Assembly: GCA_949361645.1 (NCBI GenBank)
Contig: OX442416.1
Span: 252,887 to 316,886, forward strand
Source: Spongilla lacustris
Lineage: Eukaryota > Porifera > Demospongiae > Spongillida > Spongillidae
Direction: 5' to 3'
Length of the DNA stretch: 64,000 nt
Shown: positions 1 to 12,600 of the stretch, piece by piece
Position numbering within the stretch: position 1 is the first letter of the stretch
How the letters are laid out: each line of letters opens with the position of its first letter
The notes under the pieces: model-generated
Seen by the model: only the letters and a program-made list of their open reading frames with translations
The model's database searches: none
What the model was told of the DNA's origin: nothing
Translations under genes and position numbers: made by a program

Positions 1-125
1 AGAAGTATAATAACATTATGAGACGAAACAGGTACATGTACAATGTTATCGAAGTTAGTAATGTCAATTATGTCGTGATCCTAACTGCAGCCCATCAATT
101 GAGAGCAGTAATCCTGCCTTTCTCA

Positions 126-1137
126 CTACCCCCAGTGTCGCACTGTGGACCATGTGGCCGGGATGGCTAGCATCTCATCAGTTATTGCCTGTCTTAGCTC
201 GTCCAATGTTGTCACTGCATTTGCATACACTTTGTTTATCAGTTAGCCCCATAGCCAGAAGTCCAATGGAGATAGATCAGGACTTTGTGCTGGCCATGGT
301 ATGGGTCCCCCTCTGCCCATCCATCTGTCCTCCAGCTTTCCATCCAACCAGGCTCTAACACGGGTTTCATAATGAGCTGAGGCTCCATCATGCTGGAAAA
401 CAACAAATTCTTCCTCTTCCCCCATGATAGCTTGCAGGGCTGGCCATACCCTCTGCTGTAGTAGCTGAAGGTACACTTGCCCTGTGACATTTCCATTGAT
501 GGAGAAGGGGCCAATGATATGGTCTTTGATCAGCCCAGCCCAGACCATCACACCAGCCTTCTTCTGATTGCTGCATTCCATAAAAGCATGTGGGTTCTGG
601 ACTGACCATATGACAGCATTATGCCTGTTAACATGTCCATCCAAGTGGAAGATTGCTTCATCCGTCCACAGGATGTAGTCAGGGTAGGTGAAGTCCCTCT
701 CAGCTGCTTCAAGGTAATCTTCTGCCCACTTGACTCTCTTGTCAATGTCACCTGGCAATAGAGCCTTTACTAGAGGCCGCCTATAGGCCTTCATCTTCAG
801 GGTCTTCCTGAGCATCTTCTGTACACTTGATCGTCTCAATCTTGTTCCTAGATGGAGTCTTCTTATGCTCATAGTTGGGGTCTGCTGCATTTTCTGAGCA
901 ATTATGCCAACGTTCCTTGGCACCTGAACAGTTTTCTTTCTTCCACAGTTTGTTTTCAGCCTATCCTGCACTGTGCCATGCTCCACAAATTTGGACACCA
1001 CCCTCAGAACTGTGCTACTGCATAGTGTCCTGTAATTAGGGTACTCCCTCCGGAACAAGCTTACAGTAAGATAGGCATTCTTTCCATTAGAAAATGGCAA
1101 CTCTTTGTTCAATTGACAGTCTTGGTACTCGTGGCAT
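126..1137 (-). pseudogene. Tc1/mariner-type (DD41D-like) transposase pseudogene
   Basis: Reads on the minus strand from ATG at 1137. The first codons give MPRVPRLSIEQRVAIF, a typical start for this transposase group. A frame change near 1095 then moves the reading to the frame holding the helix-turn-helix region (VLRVVSKFVEHGTVQDRL) and the DDE catalytic core. Core motifs are WTDEAIFHLDGHVNR, FQHDGASAHY and WPAQSPDLSPLDFWLWG. There are 41 residues between the second and third catalytic Asp, so the spacing is DD41D-like. A TAA at 243-245 stops the frame directly after FWLWG. The same frame then continues for 38 more codons (including KVYANAVTTLDELRQAIT, a typical C-terminus) to a natural TAG at 126-128. 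The copy therefore has one frameshift and one nonsense codon and is dead as it stands. Family membership is established by motif; the subfamily (rosa/visitor-like) is inferred only from spacing. I could not see convincing terminal inverted repeats. Confidence 0.88.
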
Positions 1138-4015
1138 TTTCAAGCATAGTGGAAATGTATACCCCCTTAATCTTACAGTATTTATACTTTTTAGGTACAT
1201 TTTGATTGGATAACAATCCCTGCACTTGCATAGGACAACTATCCCTGCTTTCCTATTGGTTAACTACTTCTATCCATGCATTTTCATTGGTTAGGAGACA
1301 AAAATCCATTCTAAAAGTGATCCTTAATCGCAGTCTACATACCAACCCTTCCTTCTACATGCACTCTTCTCCAAGGACAAATATGCTCATCGATTATTTG
1401 ACTCAATACATACTCATAAACAGTACAACAATGCCTTAATTATGATTCAGACAGAATGTCTAGTCACCCTTAGTGAATGCTAATTATATAATAATTCAGC
1501 TGGCTTTCTCAAACAACCCATACAAAACCCTTCTTCCCAGCAGTAAGGCAATACCTCCTTAGCCCCGATCTTCATATGTAGGTAGTATCAAATGACTTTC
1601 CTGCCAGGACCTACATGTACACTGTGTGCTCTTTGAGGTGTTTGATCAAATGGCATTGCTTTATAAGTTATCACCAATCACATCTCACACAAGAAAGGTG
1701 TAACCTTCAGTTTTATGCAGCTGTAGTCAATTTTATAATCCTCCTGTGCAAGATGTACTGCCTATTTTACCACTATAGATTTCAAAAAGACTAATACATA
1801 CATTCCAGTCATTTGTATACTAATGCTAACCATGTAGCGAAATCTATATCCCACAGCAATCTCATCACAAAGGAAGTGCCAAAAAAAACCCAACAGGAAT
1901 CCTATTTCTACACACTTTCAGGGAGATCCTGAACACGCATGTACAGCCTCGGGGGTCTGGAGGAGTGCGTAAAGCAATTCATATGCTAATGCATGTCAGA
2001 TGCATATTTTATTTCATACCGGTAGACACATTTGTATGTCATTTTCAGCTGTTTCAAAAGTAGTCAGGCACACAAACTCCCATGATATCCTCACAGTATA
2101 GACCTCTCAGACTTAAGTCAATTTCAATCTTATCCTCATTGTACTCTGATTTAGGTTAACTCTCTACAATAATTATACTAACATGATAGATTCAGGAAAT
2201 AAAAGTAAAGGCCTTATTCGACTAAAACGGCATTCTGAATAATTCACATAACGATAGGGCTGGCAATCCAGTCTATACCCATGTTAAATTCCATTTCAAA
2301 CCTTCAACTTTTGACTCATATACATACATTTAAAGGTGTCAGATGAAGTGCCTTCTAAAAATCTACATAAGGCTTTTCAAAAGAACTATACTTTTCAAAA
2401 CCCAACAAATGTAACCCCTACTACATTCTCAAGCCAAATGACGGCAGTCCAGAAAATTTACATATTCCAATGTGGACTCACATGCTTATTCTTACAGGTG
2501 TCTGGTGTAGTGGGGTTTGTAACCCATAAGCAAGACAATTTTGGTTTTCCATAACAACTAATGTACAGTAAATTTCCCATCATGTGCAAGTATTAAAATG
2601 GCATACAATTTGCCTGTACAAAAATTCATGTGCCAAGCAGCAAAATGTGTGTTATAACCACACCTTGCAAAACCTCAATAGTTTTACCAAGAATTAGCAT
2701 TGACGCACAATACCATTACACCAACAGACTCCCAAATAAACAACTGTCCTTCGCAATTTCACAAACCACAAAGCTACACTAAAGTTCATCTATAAAAATC
2801 TCTAGTTATGCTTTCCATAGTAATCCAATCACCCATGGCACTGACATACAACAGGACAATATCTAATACCAAACTTAATATCTTAAAGGTTTACAACGCC
2901 AATATCATTCCAATTTATCACTGTAGCTATAGACAGCTGTGCACAAACAATTAAGGAATGCAAAACACAAGTAAAAGTCTGAAATCCACACACTTTCATG
3001 ATCAGGGAGGGACAAGTACTGTAATTATGGTTGTATGTTAATAATAACCGACAACAACAGGGCAACACCACAATCATAGTGTAAAATAAAGCTATGTTTT
3101 GGGACGTCCTGTACTCATTACAGTGTCATGTGTACATACCATAAGTTATTCAGCAAGTAACTTTCTAGCAATGCGTTCTTTAAAAAATTTCCTCATTAAC
3201 AGGGCAACATGTAATTTCCCAATCTTTGTATGTAAATGTTACATGCATTTAAAAAAAAATTCAGGGTCCTTCATGTTCGTCAAAAATGTGTAGATGTTCG
3301 GTGCAATGCCACTAAGTTTTTATCCCCCAACAGTCATTGAAAAATCACAACGAATGCGTATCAGTCAGAGTCCTAACTAGGAACATCATATCTGGCAATC
3401 CACTCATCTGAACAAATACTCCAGCTAGGCTTTAACAAATACCACAAACACTATTTTGCATCCCCACAGCGGAAAATGTAACACAGTCCCAATCTTAGCC
3501 CTTAGTCAAAATAATGCTTTTATAAAACAGCCAAATCGTGCTCCTACAAAACTTTTGTAATGAGCACACTTTGCACTTTAAACAACATCTCTCACAAGGG
3601 ACCATGCATAATAAAGTAGTGTTTCGAGGGGGAGGACAGTATGCTATAGACATTGTATGTTGTTTATAATATGTAAATCTGTAGTACACTCATGTAGTGC
3701 ACTGTCACATCATACTTGCATGTAATAAAGAAATATAAAATTTAATCCTATTGTTATGCGATGTCAAACAGAAAAAATATTTTCCATGGCAGAAAATTTG
3801 CTGCGTGGTTTGTGATAAGGAAGTCAGTTTCCTAACACAATAACATAGAAGAAATGCATTGCAAGGGCCAGCTTGTGGTTAGAAAGTATGCCATGGACTG
3901 TTTATTAGCAATGAAGCCCTTGTACTAAATCCACTACACATACACAAATGTAGAGCATTTAACCCTCTGGCAAGCACCCTCTGTAACATGATGGTAACTG
4001 GAGCCACAGCGTGTT
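1138..4015. other. Non-coding, AT-rich DNA with no supported gene
   Basis: About 2.9 kb with many stops in all frames and no recognisable protein motif, RNA gene or repeat array. Open frames here are under 75 codons and look random. Confidence 0.6.
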
Positions 4016-4067
<52 letters not shown>

Positions 4068-4104
4068 TGTGTGTGTGTATGTGTTTGTGTGTGTATGTGT
4101 GTGT
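4016..4104. repeat. (GT)n microsatellite, interrupted
   Basis: Almost pure GT dinucleotides, with a few TTT and TAT interruptions toward the right end. The histidine/threonine-rich minus-strand frame over it is a repeat artefact. Confidence 0.95.
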
Positions 4105-4119
4105 AAGGATGTAACATTT

Positions 4120-4772
4120 CAAGGTTATTCAGAATATTTTATTGCATGAGGTGTGACAATGTGGTAGGTGTTTTGAGATGATTAATATGGCGTGTGAATT
4201 TGCGTAGCTGCATGCATATCAAGTGGGTTTGTTCTTAAGACACTGCATCAGACACTAATAAGAGTGCACGTTTAAGACAGGAATGGGGTTATAAAAATTA
4301 CATTCAAATTATGACAAAGTATTACATTTAGGTTGTTGGTATGTGATGTGTGTGTTGGTTCGAAAGCCTTGAGTTTTTGGAGTATCCATTGTTTGTTTGT
4401 TTGTGTGTGTGATTGTGTGTGTGTGATTGTGTGTGTTTTTGTTGTGTGTATGTGTATGTGTACGCATTTGTGTGATGTGTGGGTGCATGGGTGTGTGTTG
4501 TTTGTGTTTTTGTGTTTGAGTGTGTGTGTTAGGATGTAATTTTATGGTTATTCAGAAATTATTTGATATCTGGGTGGGGTGTGACAATATGGTAGGTGTT
4601 TTGATATGGCATGTAAATTTGCGTAGCTGCATGCATGCATGTATGAAGTGGGTTTGTTCTTTTAAGGCACTAGTAAGAGTATGATCAATTACAATCAAAC
4701 CATGGCAAAGTATTATGTATTAAGGTTGTTGGTATTTTATATGTGTGTGTTGGTTCAAAAGCCTTGAGTATC
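4120..4772 (+). repeat. Diverged tandem duplication of about 430 bp around GT-rich DNA
   Basis: The block 4120-4386 recurs at about 4533-4772. Shared landmarks in the same order are 'ggttattcaga', 'gtgtgacaat.tggtaggtgtttt', 'tttgcgtagctgcatgca', 'aagtgggtttgttctt', 'aggttgttggta' and 'aagccttgagt'. The copies are separated by a degenerate GT tract (4399-4532). Indels and substitutions indicate an old duplication. No gene is visible in it. Confidence 0.85.
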
Positions 4773-6419
4773 CCTGGAGGATAAATATTGCATTTGTTCA
4801 AACAACTGCTGGAAGAGAGGTTACTAGCTGGTGTGAATTTAAAATGTATTGCCCTGTTGCTGCGAGAATGTGATGGGTAAAACATATTTGGTAGCCTGAA
4901 GGTTTAATCAGGTTACTAGGTATTTTCCAGTGTTGCATCAGTATTTGGGTGATGGGTAGGGTAACCTGACTGGGTGAGTATTTTGGATTGGACAACCACA
5001 CAGTAGAGAGTAACAAAAGTACCGAACATGGGTTTTTAACAGCTATATTTTGTGAGTGAAGTTATTGGCTCATCCTTCCATGACAAAGTGACATGCTCTT
5101 TAGTGACAAACAGGCATCTAAGCAGATTGCTTGGCTCTAACTGGAAGTATGTGAATGTTTATCAAAGCTACTCAACCACCCACCTACAACACCACATATT
5201 TTTTTTAAAACAGTATAAATTTGCATGAAACAACCAAGTCAGAATTCACTGACACTTGAAGATCATCTCAACATTACATTTAGATCTGAGAATTAGTTTA
5301 CAAGTCATGCCCAGTTGTAAGTGCTAAAGAGTAGTCCTGATGTAGGTGAAACTGCTCACTCTCTTTCTTAATGAACAACGTTGGTTTTAAAACTGATTAG
5401 ACTTAGCACACATCACAGATTAGAACAGAAGTCACCATGACTCACAAATACACATACACACCAGTTGAGAACCATATCTACAGTTCCTATGACATTGAAT
5501 ACTGTTGAAAAGAATGCTCAAACAGTTCGGCACTTTTTTTCACACACACACATCGGTAACTAAACAGCACACTAAGAATTAAGCCTTAGGCTTCAAAATT
5601 AGTAGGTGCTGTAGGCTGTATACACGCGGCTTCTCTAGTGTTACGGGCATATACCAGTTAGAGCTAGCTGAAAGGATGTATAGTTTGCTTGATGCATGGA
5701 CTGCACCAATGTGTGCGTGTACCCGTAGGCCGTGCGTACATTGTATGCCAATAGGCACCCAGTCGTTCGTGCCTTTAACTCACCAACCATTTGCATCGAA
5801 GACATTCTCCAGTGTGGTTTTGTATAACGTAAGGCGAATGACAATCTCGATCTCGTCCACAACACGTAGCAAGAACGCTAATTGGTGCGCACCGCCCGTA
5901 TGAATGACCTACGGCGGGTGTATGTTTTCTTTTACGAAGAGGTAGTAATACGGCAGCCGCAGGTACGGTAGTATCTATGATTTCACAAGGATAGCTTAGA
6001 TCTTTATAAGACTAAATTTAAAAAAAACAATTAAAAATTAAGCAATTCGAGGAGGTGGGGCTCAGTGGCACGTGATAATGTGCAAGTTGAAGGGGGTGGA
6101 GCTAATATGGTCCGTTAATGGTTGCGTCACTAGTCTCGGAACGGGACCTGCGTATGTAATGAAGTGTAACAAGTGCGCATGCGTAACCGTGGTGAAATAG
6201 TTGTTGCCTCTTACTTTCAGTTTAAAAGGTGATAAAAATATGATCATTTTGCTTTTGGCTTCGAAACGTGTGTCTGAACATGGTTTCACTTTTAAAGTTG
6301 TTAATTTGTTGTGTTTATTAAAGTTAATTAAGCATCGTTAATAACTTGTAAATAAAATGATGTAAACACATTTGCCTAACCTCAAGTTGTTAGTTTCTAA
6401 ATATTAGATTTTTTTCATA
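4773..6419. other. Non-coding stretch, no supported gene
   Basis: No protein motif, array or RNA gene recognised. The local CG-containing segment about 5620-5950 could be a promoter-like region, but nothing downstream supports a gene. Confidence 0.5.
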
Positions 6420-6474
6420 CTCCTATCAAAAGTTATTCCCGTTCAAAAGCATTGCGTTCTTTCGTGGACACCCG
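6420..6474 (-). mobile_element. Solo terminal sequence of a mariner-like element
   Basis: The sequence ending in 'gtggacacccgg' before TATATA aligns position by position with the right end of the giant elements (pattern: agttat...ttcaaa...ttgcg...gga.caccc.g-TA). Seen from the other strand it starts with CCGGGTGTCC next to a TA. This is the layout of one end of a Tc1/mariner-type element of a related family. I found no matching left end upstream, so it may be a truncated or old copy. Confidence 0.4.
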
Positions 6475-6616
6475 GTATATATATATATGGCTAAGTAAAA
6501 TTAATAATTTGACTTGTAAGAATGAGAATAGATCCTTTAGCCCAGTACTAGATCTATATCGTTTGGACTTACATGTACCCTATATACAATAAAATAATAC
6601 TGTTATTTATTATTAA

Positions 6617-7330
6617 CACCGCGTCCGCGAGTAAAGTGGGTAAATTTAAGCCTTTTTGGGGGGAAGTAAAAAAACTAAAAGGTCCGCTGATGGGTATTTT
6701 TGTTTTCAAATACAGTAATGTGAAAGTACGACTCTTGAGACAACATTGGATGCATTTTGTGAGAGATCATTCGGCTCGCTGGATGCTACAAATGCGGCGA
6801 TATAAAAGGGGTCCATTCCTTAATTCATCATCATAGAAAAACGGAAATAATCACATTGTATAAGCCAAGTTGAACTTTTACACATTTCAATCGATTTTCA
6901 GTCGTAAGCGATGTATTTTTTTAACTGTGTGCATGTGTTCTATCGTGTCTAAATAACTAAATACATTTACGCGTGCGTTTAAACTTGGATGCTTTTCACG
7001 ATGTTTTGCGAGTCTGCATGCACATGTAATTTTAATTATTAGGGAAACCAAGAGCTGCATTGATATAGATGGCTCATGTATGCTTATGAATTTACAGTCA
7101 AGAAGGGAAGGGGTGCAAAATGATAAAATGATAAGTGTAGTACCGCAATATGCCTATTTAAAGTGTGTGCATCAAAACTGCGATAGTTGCAGCTCAAATT
7201 ATAATGCAAACGTAGTGTAAAAGGTTACTCTACTTATTTTACAACCAGTACCTGTGATTTTATTGCTAGCGGAGCTTTTAGGTTTTTAGTTTCCCCTAAA
7301 TTTGTACCCACTTAACTCGCGGACGCGGTG
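6617..7330. mobile_element. Non-autonomous piggyBac-like MITE with TTAA target sites
   Basis: A 714-bp segment bounded by inverted repeats starting CACCGCGTCCGCGAG. The left copy is at 6617 and the right copy, reverse-complemented, ends at 7330; 25 of the first 26 bases match. Weaker inverted similarity continues inward for about 50 more bases. TTAA lies directly outside both ends (6613-6616 and 7331-7334), the target duplication typical of piggyBac. No transposase frame is present, so it would depend on an enzyme encoded elsewhere. The 87-codon frame overlapping its left end has no recognisable similarity and is not proposed as a gene. An origin other than piggyBac with a TTAA preference is possible. 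Confidence 0.7.
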
Positions 7331-7334
7331 TTAA

Positions 7335-8279
7335 ACGTACATGTACAGCCATACTTTAAAAAAAAAAAAAAAAAAAAAGTAGGCGGCCCACGCTGAGGCG
7401 TGACGTGACTCAGCCCTATTGATAACATCGACATGTCAGGAATCGAAGACGTATTTTTTGTAGCAATTTGATTGCCATGTAACGCAGTGTACATTGCTAG
7501 TAACCGAGTGAATAATAACTTGTTTGCATGAGCGGTACAGTACTGTTAGTGTAATAGGACCTTTCACTTACACGGCCGTTTCGATACGATGATCGTTCGT
7601 ATATGTATTCATCCAACTGCAGCAGGTCATGATTAGGTGGATGGGAATGTCATATTGACGTAATTGGCATCCCGATCGAGGTCCCGATGTGGTGATTAAG
7701 AAAGACTAGACTCTAGAGCCAGACTAAAGAGGCTACTGATACAACCTGCATGCATTTCCCAATCCGTTTTTGGTTTTGCCTTCCTAGCCCAATCCATACT
7801 AGGCCTCCTCCATTTGAAGCCTTTTGACTTATTGTGCTGTGATGGTGTTATAGTTGTAGTGTGCACTGCAAACGTAGCAGCAAACAATTATTACCACTGC
7901 TGCAGTTAGGCCCCACCTCCCAGGGGATGAGGGTGAAGAAAGTTAGTGGCCTCACACATAACTACAGCCATACCTGCCCAGCTGTGCCTTCAATGTCATC
8001 AAAGTCATTTCCCTTTCAACCACCACCATTCTTCCTGACTGGGATAAGGGTGAAGTTAAGCATACATTATATTTCAGCCAGGACTTCATTCTTGTGGCAG
8101 TGGCAAGCAAAACGACAGACCACTTTATAGAGCAACATCACAAATATCAGCACTACTAGGTATCAACATTTTGGGGGAGGGGTGAGGCCATAGATATGAT
8201 ATCCACTGCTGTAGCTTGTACTGCAGCAACATAGCAACATAATAACATAATAAAATATAGCCTGTGTGTGTGTGGCTTA
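7335..8279. other. Non-coding stretch, no supported gene
   Basis: Contains a run of about 20 A at 7358-7377 and a short GT tract just before 8280. No coding signal recognised. Confidence 0.5.
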
Positions 8280-8281
8280 TA

Positions 8282-9650
8282 CAGGGTGATCCAAAAGTCG
8301 CGCAAAATCTTTGAATTGGCATAACTCCAGAACTGAACATGGTAAAATTATGCTGTTTAAACCAAAAATCATGCCAATCATTAGCTTAAGTTATGAATGT
8401 GTAGTTATTAAAAGTTAGTTATCGGTTTATTAAAAACATGCCAATGCTATGATCAACATTCAGTACCACCCAGGAAGTGTGTAAAAATTAATTTTTATAA
8501 CTATTAAAATTACTTATCACGTGATCTATCTTATATGTGGTTTTTGTGGGGAAACCCCTGCTGAAAGTCAAGCTATTGCAAATTAATCACCAATATCACG
8601 GTGAATCTATGCAAAGAAGCATCCAATAATCGTGCCAATGAACAGCTTACCATCTTGCGTGGTGACTAACGAAGCCAAACGTTTAAAACGGAGTTGATTA
8701 GTTTCTGTTAATTGACATTGTTAAAAGCTAACTTTGAATTATCAGACCTGTAGAGGAAGCCGTACTCTAATTGTGGAACTAACTTTTGTATTTTCTCCTC
8801 CACTGGAAACAAAGTTACAAACTGTCCAAGTTTGGCAGCGCTTACGCATGCGCGGAATTATTGAACGAAAGTGGAACATGAATGTTTAGGTCTGCGTACG
8901 AGAGGTCTCACGTGAACACAATTGAATATTATCGCATTCACGTGATACATTGCCGCTGTGCACAACACAGCCCCACCCTCCTAAACTATGCTTCTCTTCA
9001 ACATCATTGCGCGCACTTTTCATTCGCCTGCGCAAATGTGACCCATCAGATGCATGGGCAAATATTGTAAAATCCAGTGTTATCAAAAATCCCCAAGCCG
9101 TGGCTAACGAGCCTATGCTTCACTGAGTTGTTCATAAAAAAAAAAAAAAAGCAGAGAATCTTTATTGGACGCAAATCGTACCATACCGCGTCGTTCGTTT
9201 CACAGCAGTTAGCTAGCTGTACTGGTTTTAATAACAAACCGTACTAGGTGTGCACCATTTCAATTCGAACGTCATTTCAAATAGGCCTACCTGCGCACAA
9301 AGGCGGGAGGTGAACTTAAGCAACAAGGCAGCTTAGTACAGCGCTGCAGCTACACTAGTGCATGCAGCCGCGTGGTCCAGAACGTGCTTCATCAAAGACG
9401 CTAGAGTACGTACGTACACATGCACGCGCATAGGTAAGTATGGGTTCAGAAATTATGTAGCATATTCGTTCATGTTACAGACAGAATTCGTAGAAAGCAG
9501 GGTCGCTACGAGCAGGACACTTGTACGAACCCAAAAACAACTGGAGCAGCTTGCTCTGCAATGTCCTACCACACTAACTAAGGTTCGTGTACGTGCGTGC
9601 CGGCCTCGACAGGCCTACCTGCTGTATACGTAGTCACTCTGCCTCCACCT
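8282..9650 (+). repeat. Left terminal inverted repeat of giant element 1
   Basis: About 1,369 bp, nearly identical to 46028-47398 and, inverted, to 20332-21698 and 59716-61084. Differences between copies are a handful of substitutions and the length of an A run near 9138. It carries a 47-nt intron-like sequence and short frames without known similarity. Confidence 0.93.
9434..9480 (+). other. Candidate 47-nt intron inside the terminal repeat
   Basis: The sequence starts GTAAGTATGG and ends TTCATGTTACAG, matching consensus donor and acceptor sites. It is preserved in all four terminal repeats (others at about 20500-20546, 47181-47227 and 59885-59931), with one internal substitution. It lies in a 91-codon open frame. 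Removing it changes the frame and gives a protein of about 58 residues. No similarity is recognised for either version. It suggests that a short spliced transcript may start in the terminal repeat and run inward. Confidence 0.4.
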
Positions 9651-12600
9651 TGACTGGAAGGTCGGGGTCTCTCCGTCTCACTTGGAGAAAAGGTCTCTCT
9701 ACCCGACTGGAAGAGAGGCGTCTCTCTACCTGACTGGAAAGCAGGGGTCTCTCTACCTGACTGGAAGGCAGGGGTCTCTCTACCTGACTTGAAAAGAGGG
9801 GTCTCTCTACCTGACTGGAAGGCAGGGGTCTCTCTACCTGACTGGAAAGAGAGGGGTCTCTCTACCTGACTGGAACTGAAGGATGATCTCTGCCTGACAC
9901 AGAGAGAGGGGGGTCTCTCTATTTGACAGAGAGAGAATACTTTTTTCTGTCTCACCCAGAGAGGGGTCTCTGTACCTGACAGGAAGAGAGGGGTCTCTCT
10001 ACCTGACTGGATGTTAGGGGTCTCTCTAATACCTGACTGGAACTGAAGGATGATCTCTGCCTGACACAGAGAGAGGGGTCTCTCTATCTGACAGAAAGAG
10101 ATCTGTCTCAGTCAGAGAGGGTTCTGTCAATCTGTCTGGAAGAGAAGGGTCTCTCTACCTGACTGGAAGAGAGGAGTCTCTCTACCTGACTGGAACTGAA
10201 GGATGATCTCTGCCTGAGGGGTCTCTTAATTTGACAGAAAGTAAATCCTTTTTCTGTCTCACTCAGAGAGGGGTCTCTCTACCTGACTGGAAGGAAAGGG
10301 TCTCTCTGTCTCACTCAGAGACGGGGGTCTCTCTACCTGACTGGAACTGAAAGGTGATCTCTGCCTGACACAGAGAGAGGGGTCTCTCTGTCTGATAGAA
10401 AGAGAATGATTGTTCTGTCTCACTCAGAGAGGGGTCTCTCTACCTGACTGGAAGGGATGGTTTCTCTGTCTCACTTGGAGATAAGAGTCACTCTACCTGA
10501 CTTGAAGACACGGGTCTCTCTACCTGACTAGAAGAGAAGGGTCTCTCCGAGACAGGGGTCTCTGTACCTGACTGAAAAAGACAGGTCTCTCTACTGGACT
10601 GGATAAGTAGGGTCTCTCTACCTGACCGGAAGAGAGGGGTCTCTGTACCTGACTGGAAGTATGGGGTCTCTCTACCTGACTGGAACTGAAGGATGATCTC
10701 TGCCTGACACAGAGAGAGGGGTCTCTCTATCTGACAGAAAGAGAATGCTTTTTCTGTCTCAGTCAGAGAGGGTTCTCTCTACCTGACTGGAAGAGAGGAG
10801 TCTCTCTACCTGACTGGAACTGAAGGATGATCTCTGCCTGACACACAGAGAGGGGTCTCTCTATTTGACAGAGAGAATGCTTTTTCTGTCTCACTCAGTG
10901 AGGGGTCTCTCTACCTGACTGGAAGAGAGGTGTCTCTGTACCTGAGTCTCTCTACCTGACTGGAACTGAAGGATGATCTCTGCCTGAGGGTTCTCTCTAT
11001 TTGACAGAAAGAAAATGCTTTTTCTGTCTCACTCAGAGAGGGGTCTCTCTACCTGACTGGAAGAGAAAGGTCTCTCTGTCTCACTCAGAGACGGGGGGTC
11101 TCGCTTCTTGACTGGAACTGAAAGGTGATCTCTGCCTGACACAGAGAGAGGGGTCTCTCTATCGGACAGAAAAAGAATGATCTTTCTGTCGCACTCAGAG
11201 AGGGGTCTCGCTACCTGACTGATAGAGAGAGATCTCTCTACCTGACTGGAAAAGAGGGGTCTCTCTACCTGACTGGAGGAGAGGGGTCTCTGTACCTGAC
11301 TAGAAGAGTGGGGTCTCTCTACCTGACTGGATCTCTGCCTGAGAGGTCTCTTAATTTGACAGAAAGAAAATGATTTTTCTGTCTCACTCAGAGAGGAGTC
11401 TCTCTACCTGACTGGAAGGGAGGGGTTTCTCCATTTCACTTGGAGAGGAAGGTCTCTTTACCTGACTGGAAGAGAATGGTCTCTCTGTCTCACTCAGATA
11501 CGGGGGTCTGTCTTCCTGACTGGAACTGAAAGGTGATCTCTGCCTGACACAGAGAGAGAGGTCTCTCTGTCTGACAGAAAGAGAGTGATATTTCTGTCTC
11601 ACTCAGAGAGGGGTTTCTCTACCTGACTAGAAGAGATGGTCTCTCCGTCTCACTTGGAGATAAGAGTTACTCTACCTCACTGGAAGCCAGTGGTCTCTCT
11701 ACCTTACTGGAAGAGAAGGGTCTCTCAGACAGGGGTCTCTGTACCTGACTGGAAGAGAGGGATCTCTCTACCTGGCTGGAAGAGAGGAGTCTCTCCACCT
11801 GACTGGAACTGAAGGATAATCTCTGCCTGAGGGTTTTTTTAATTTGACAGAAAGAAAATGCTTTTTCTGTCTCACTCAGAGAGGGGTCTCTCTACCTGAC
11901 TGGAAGGGATGGGTCTCTCCATATCACTAGGAGAGGAAGGTCTCTTTACCTGACTGGACGTAAATGGTCTCTGTCTCACTCAGAGACGGTGGTCTCTCTA
12001 TCTGACTGGAACTGAAAGGTGATCTCTACCTGACTGGAACTGAAAGGTGATCTCTACCTGACTGGAACTGAAAGGTGATCTCTGTCTGACACAGAGAGAG
12101 GGGTCTCTGTCTGACAGAAAGAAAATGCTTTTTCTGTCTCACTCAGAGAGCGGTCTCTCTACTCGACTGGAAGTGAGGGATCTCTCTGTGTGACTCACAC
12201 AGAGGAGTCTATCTGCTGCCCTGATACAGACAGGTCGGTCTCTCTACCCGACTGGAAGGGATGGTCTCTCCGTCTCACTTGGAGATAAGAGTCACTCTAC
12301 CTGACAGGAAGAGATGGGTCTCACAGACAGGGGTCTCTGTACCTGACTGGAAAAGAAGGGTCTCTCTACTTGACTGGAAGAGCAGGGTCTCTCTAACTGA
12401 CCGGAAGAGAGGGGTCTCTGTACCTGACTGGATGAGTGGGGTCTCTCTACCTGACTGGAACTGAAGGATGATCTCTGCCTGACACAGAGAGAGGGGTCTC
12501 TCTATTTGACAGAAAGAGAATGTATTTTCTGTCTCACTCTTAGAGGGGTCTCTGTACCTGACAGGAAGAGAGGGGTCTCTCTACATGACTGGAAGAAAGG

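Noticed and set aside
9358..9633. 91-residue frame in all four terminal repeats
   Set aside because: It contains the candidate intron, lacks recognisable similarity, and its preservation reflects recent copying.
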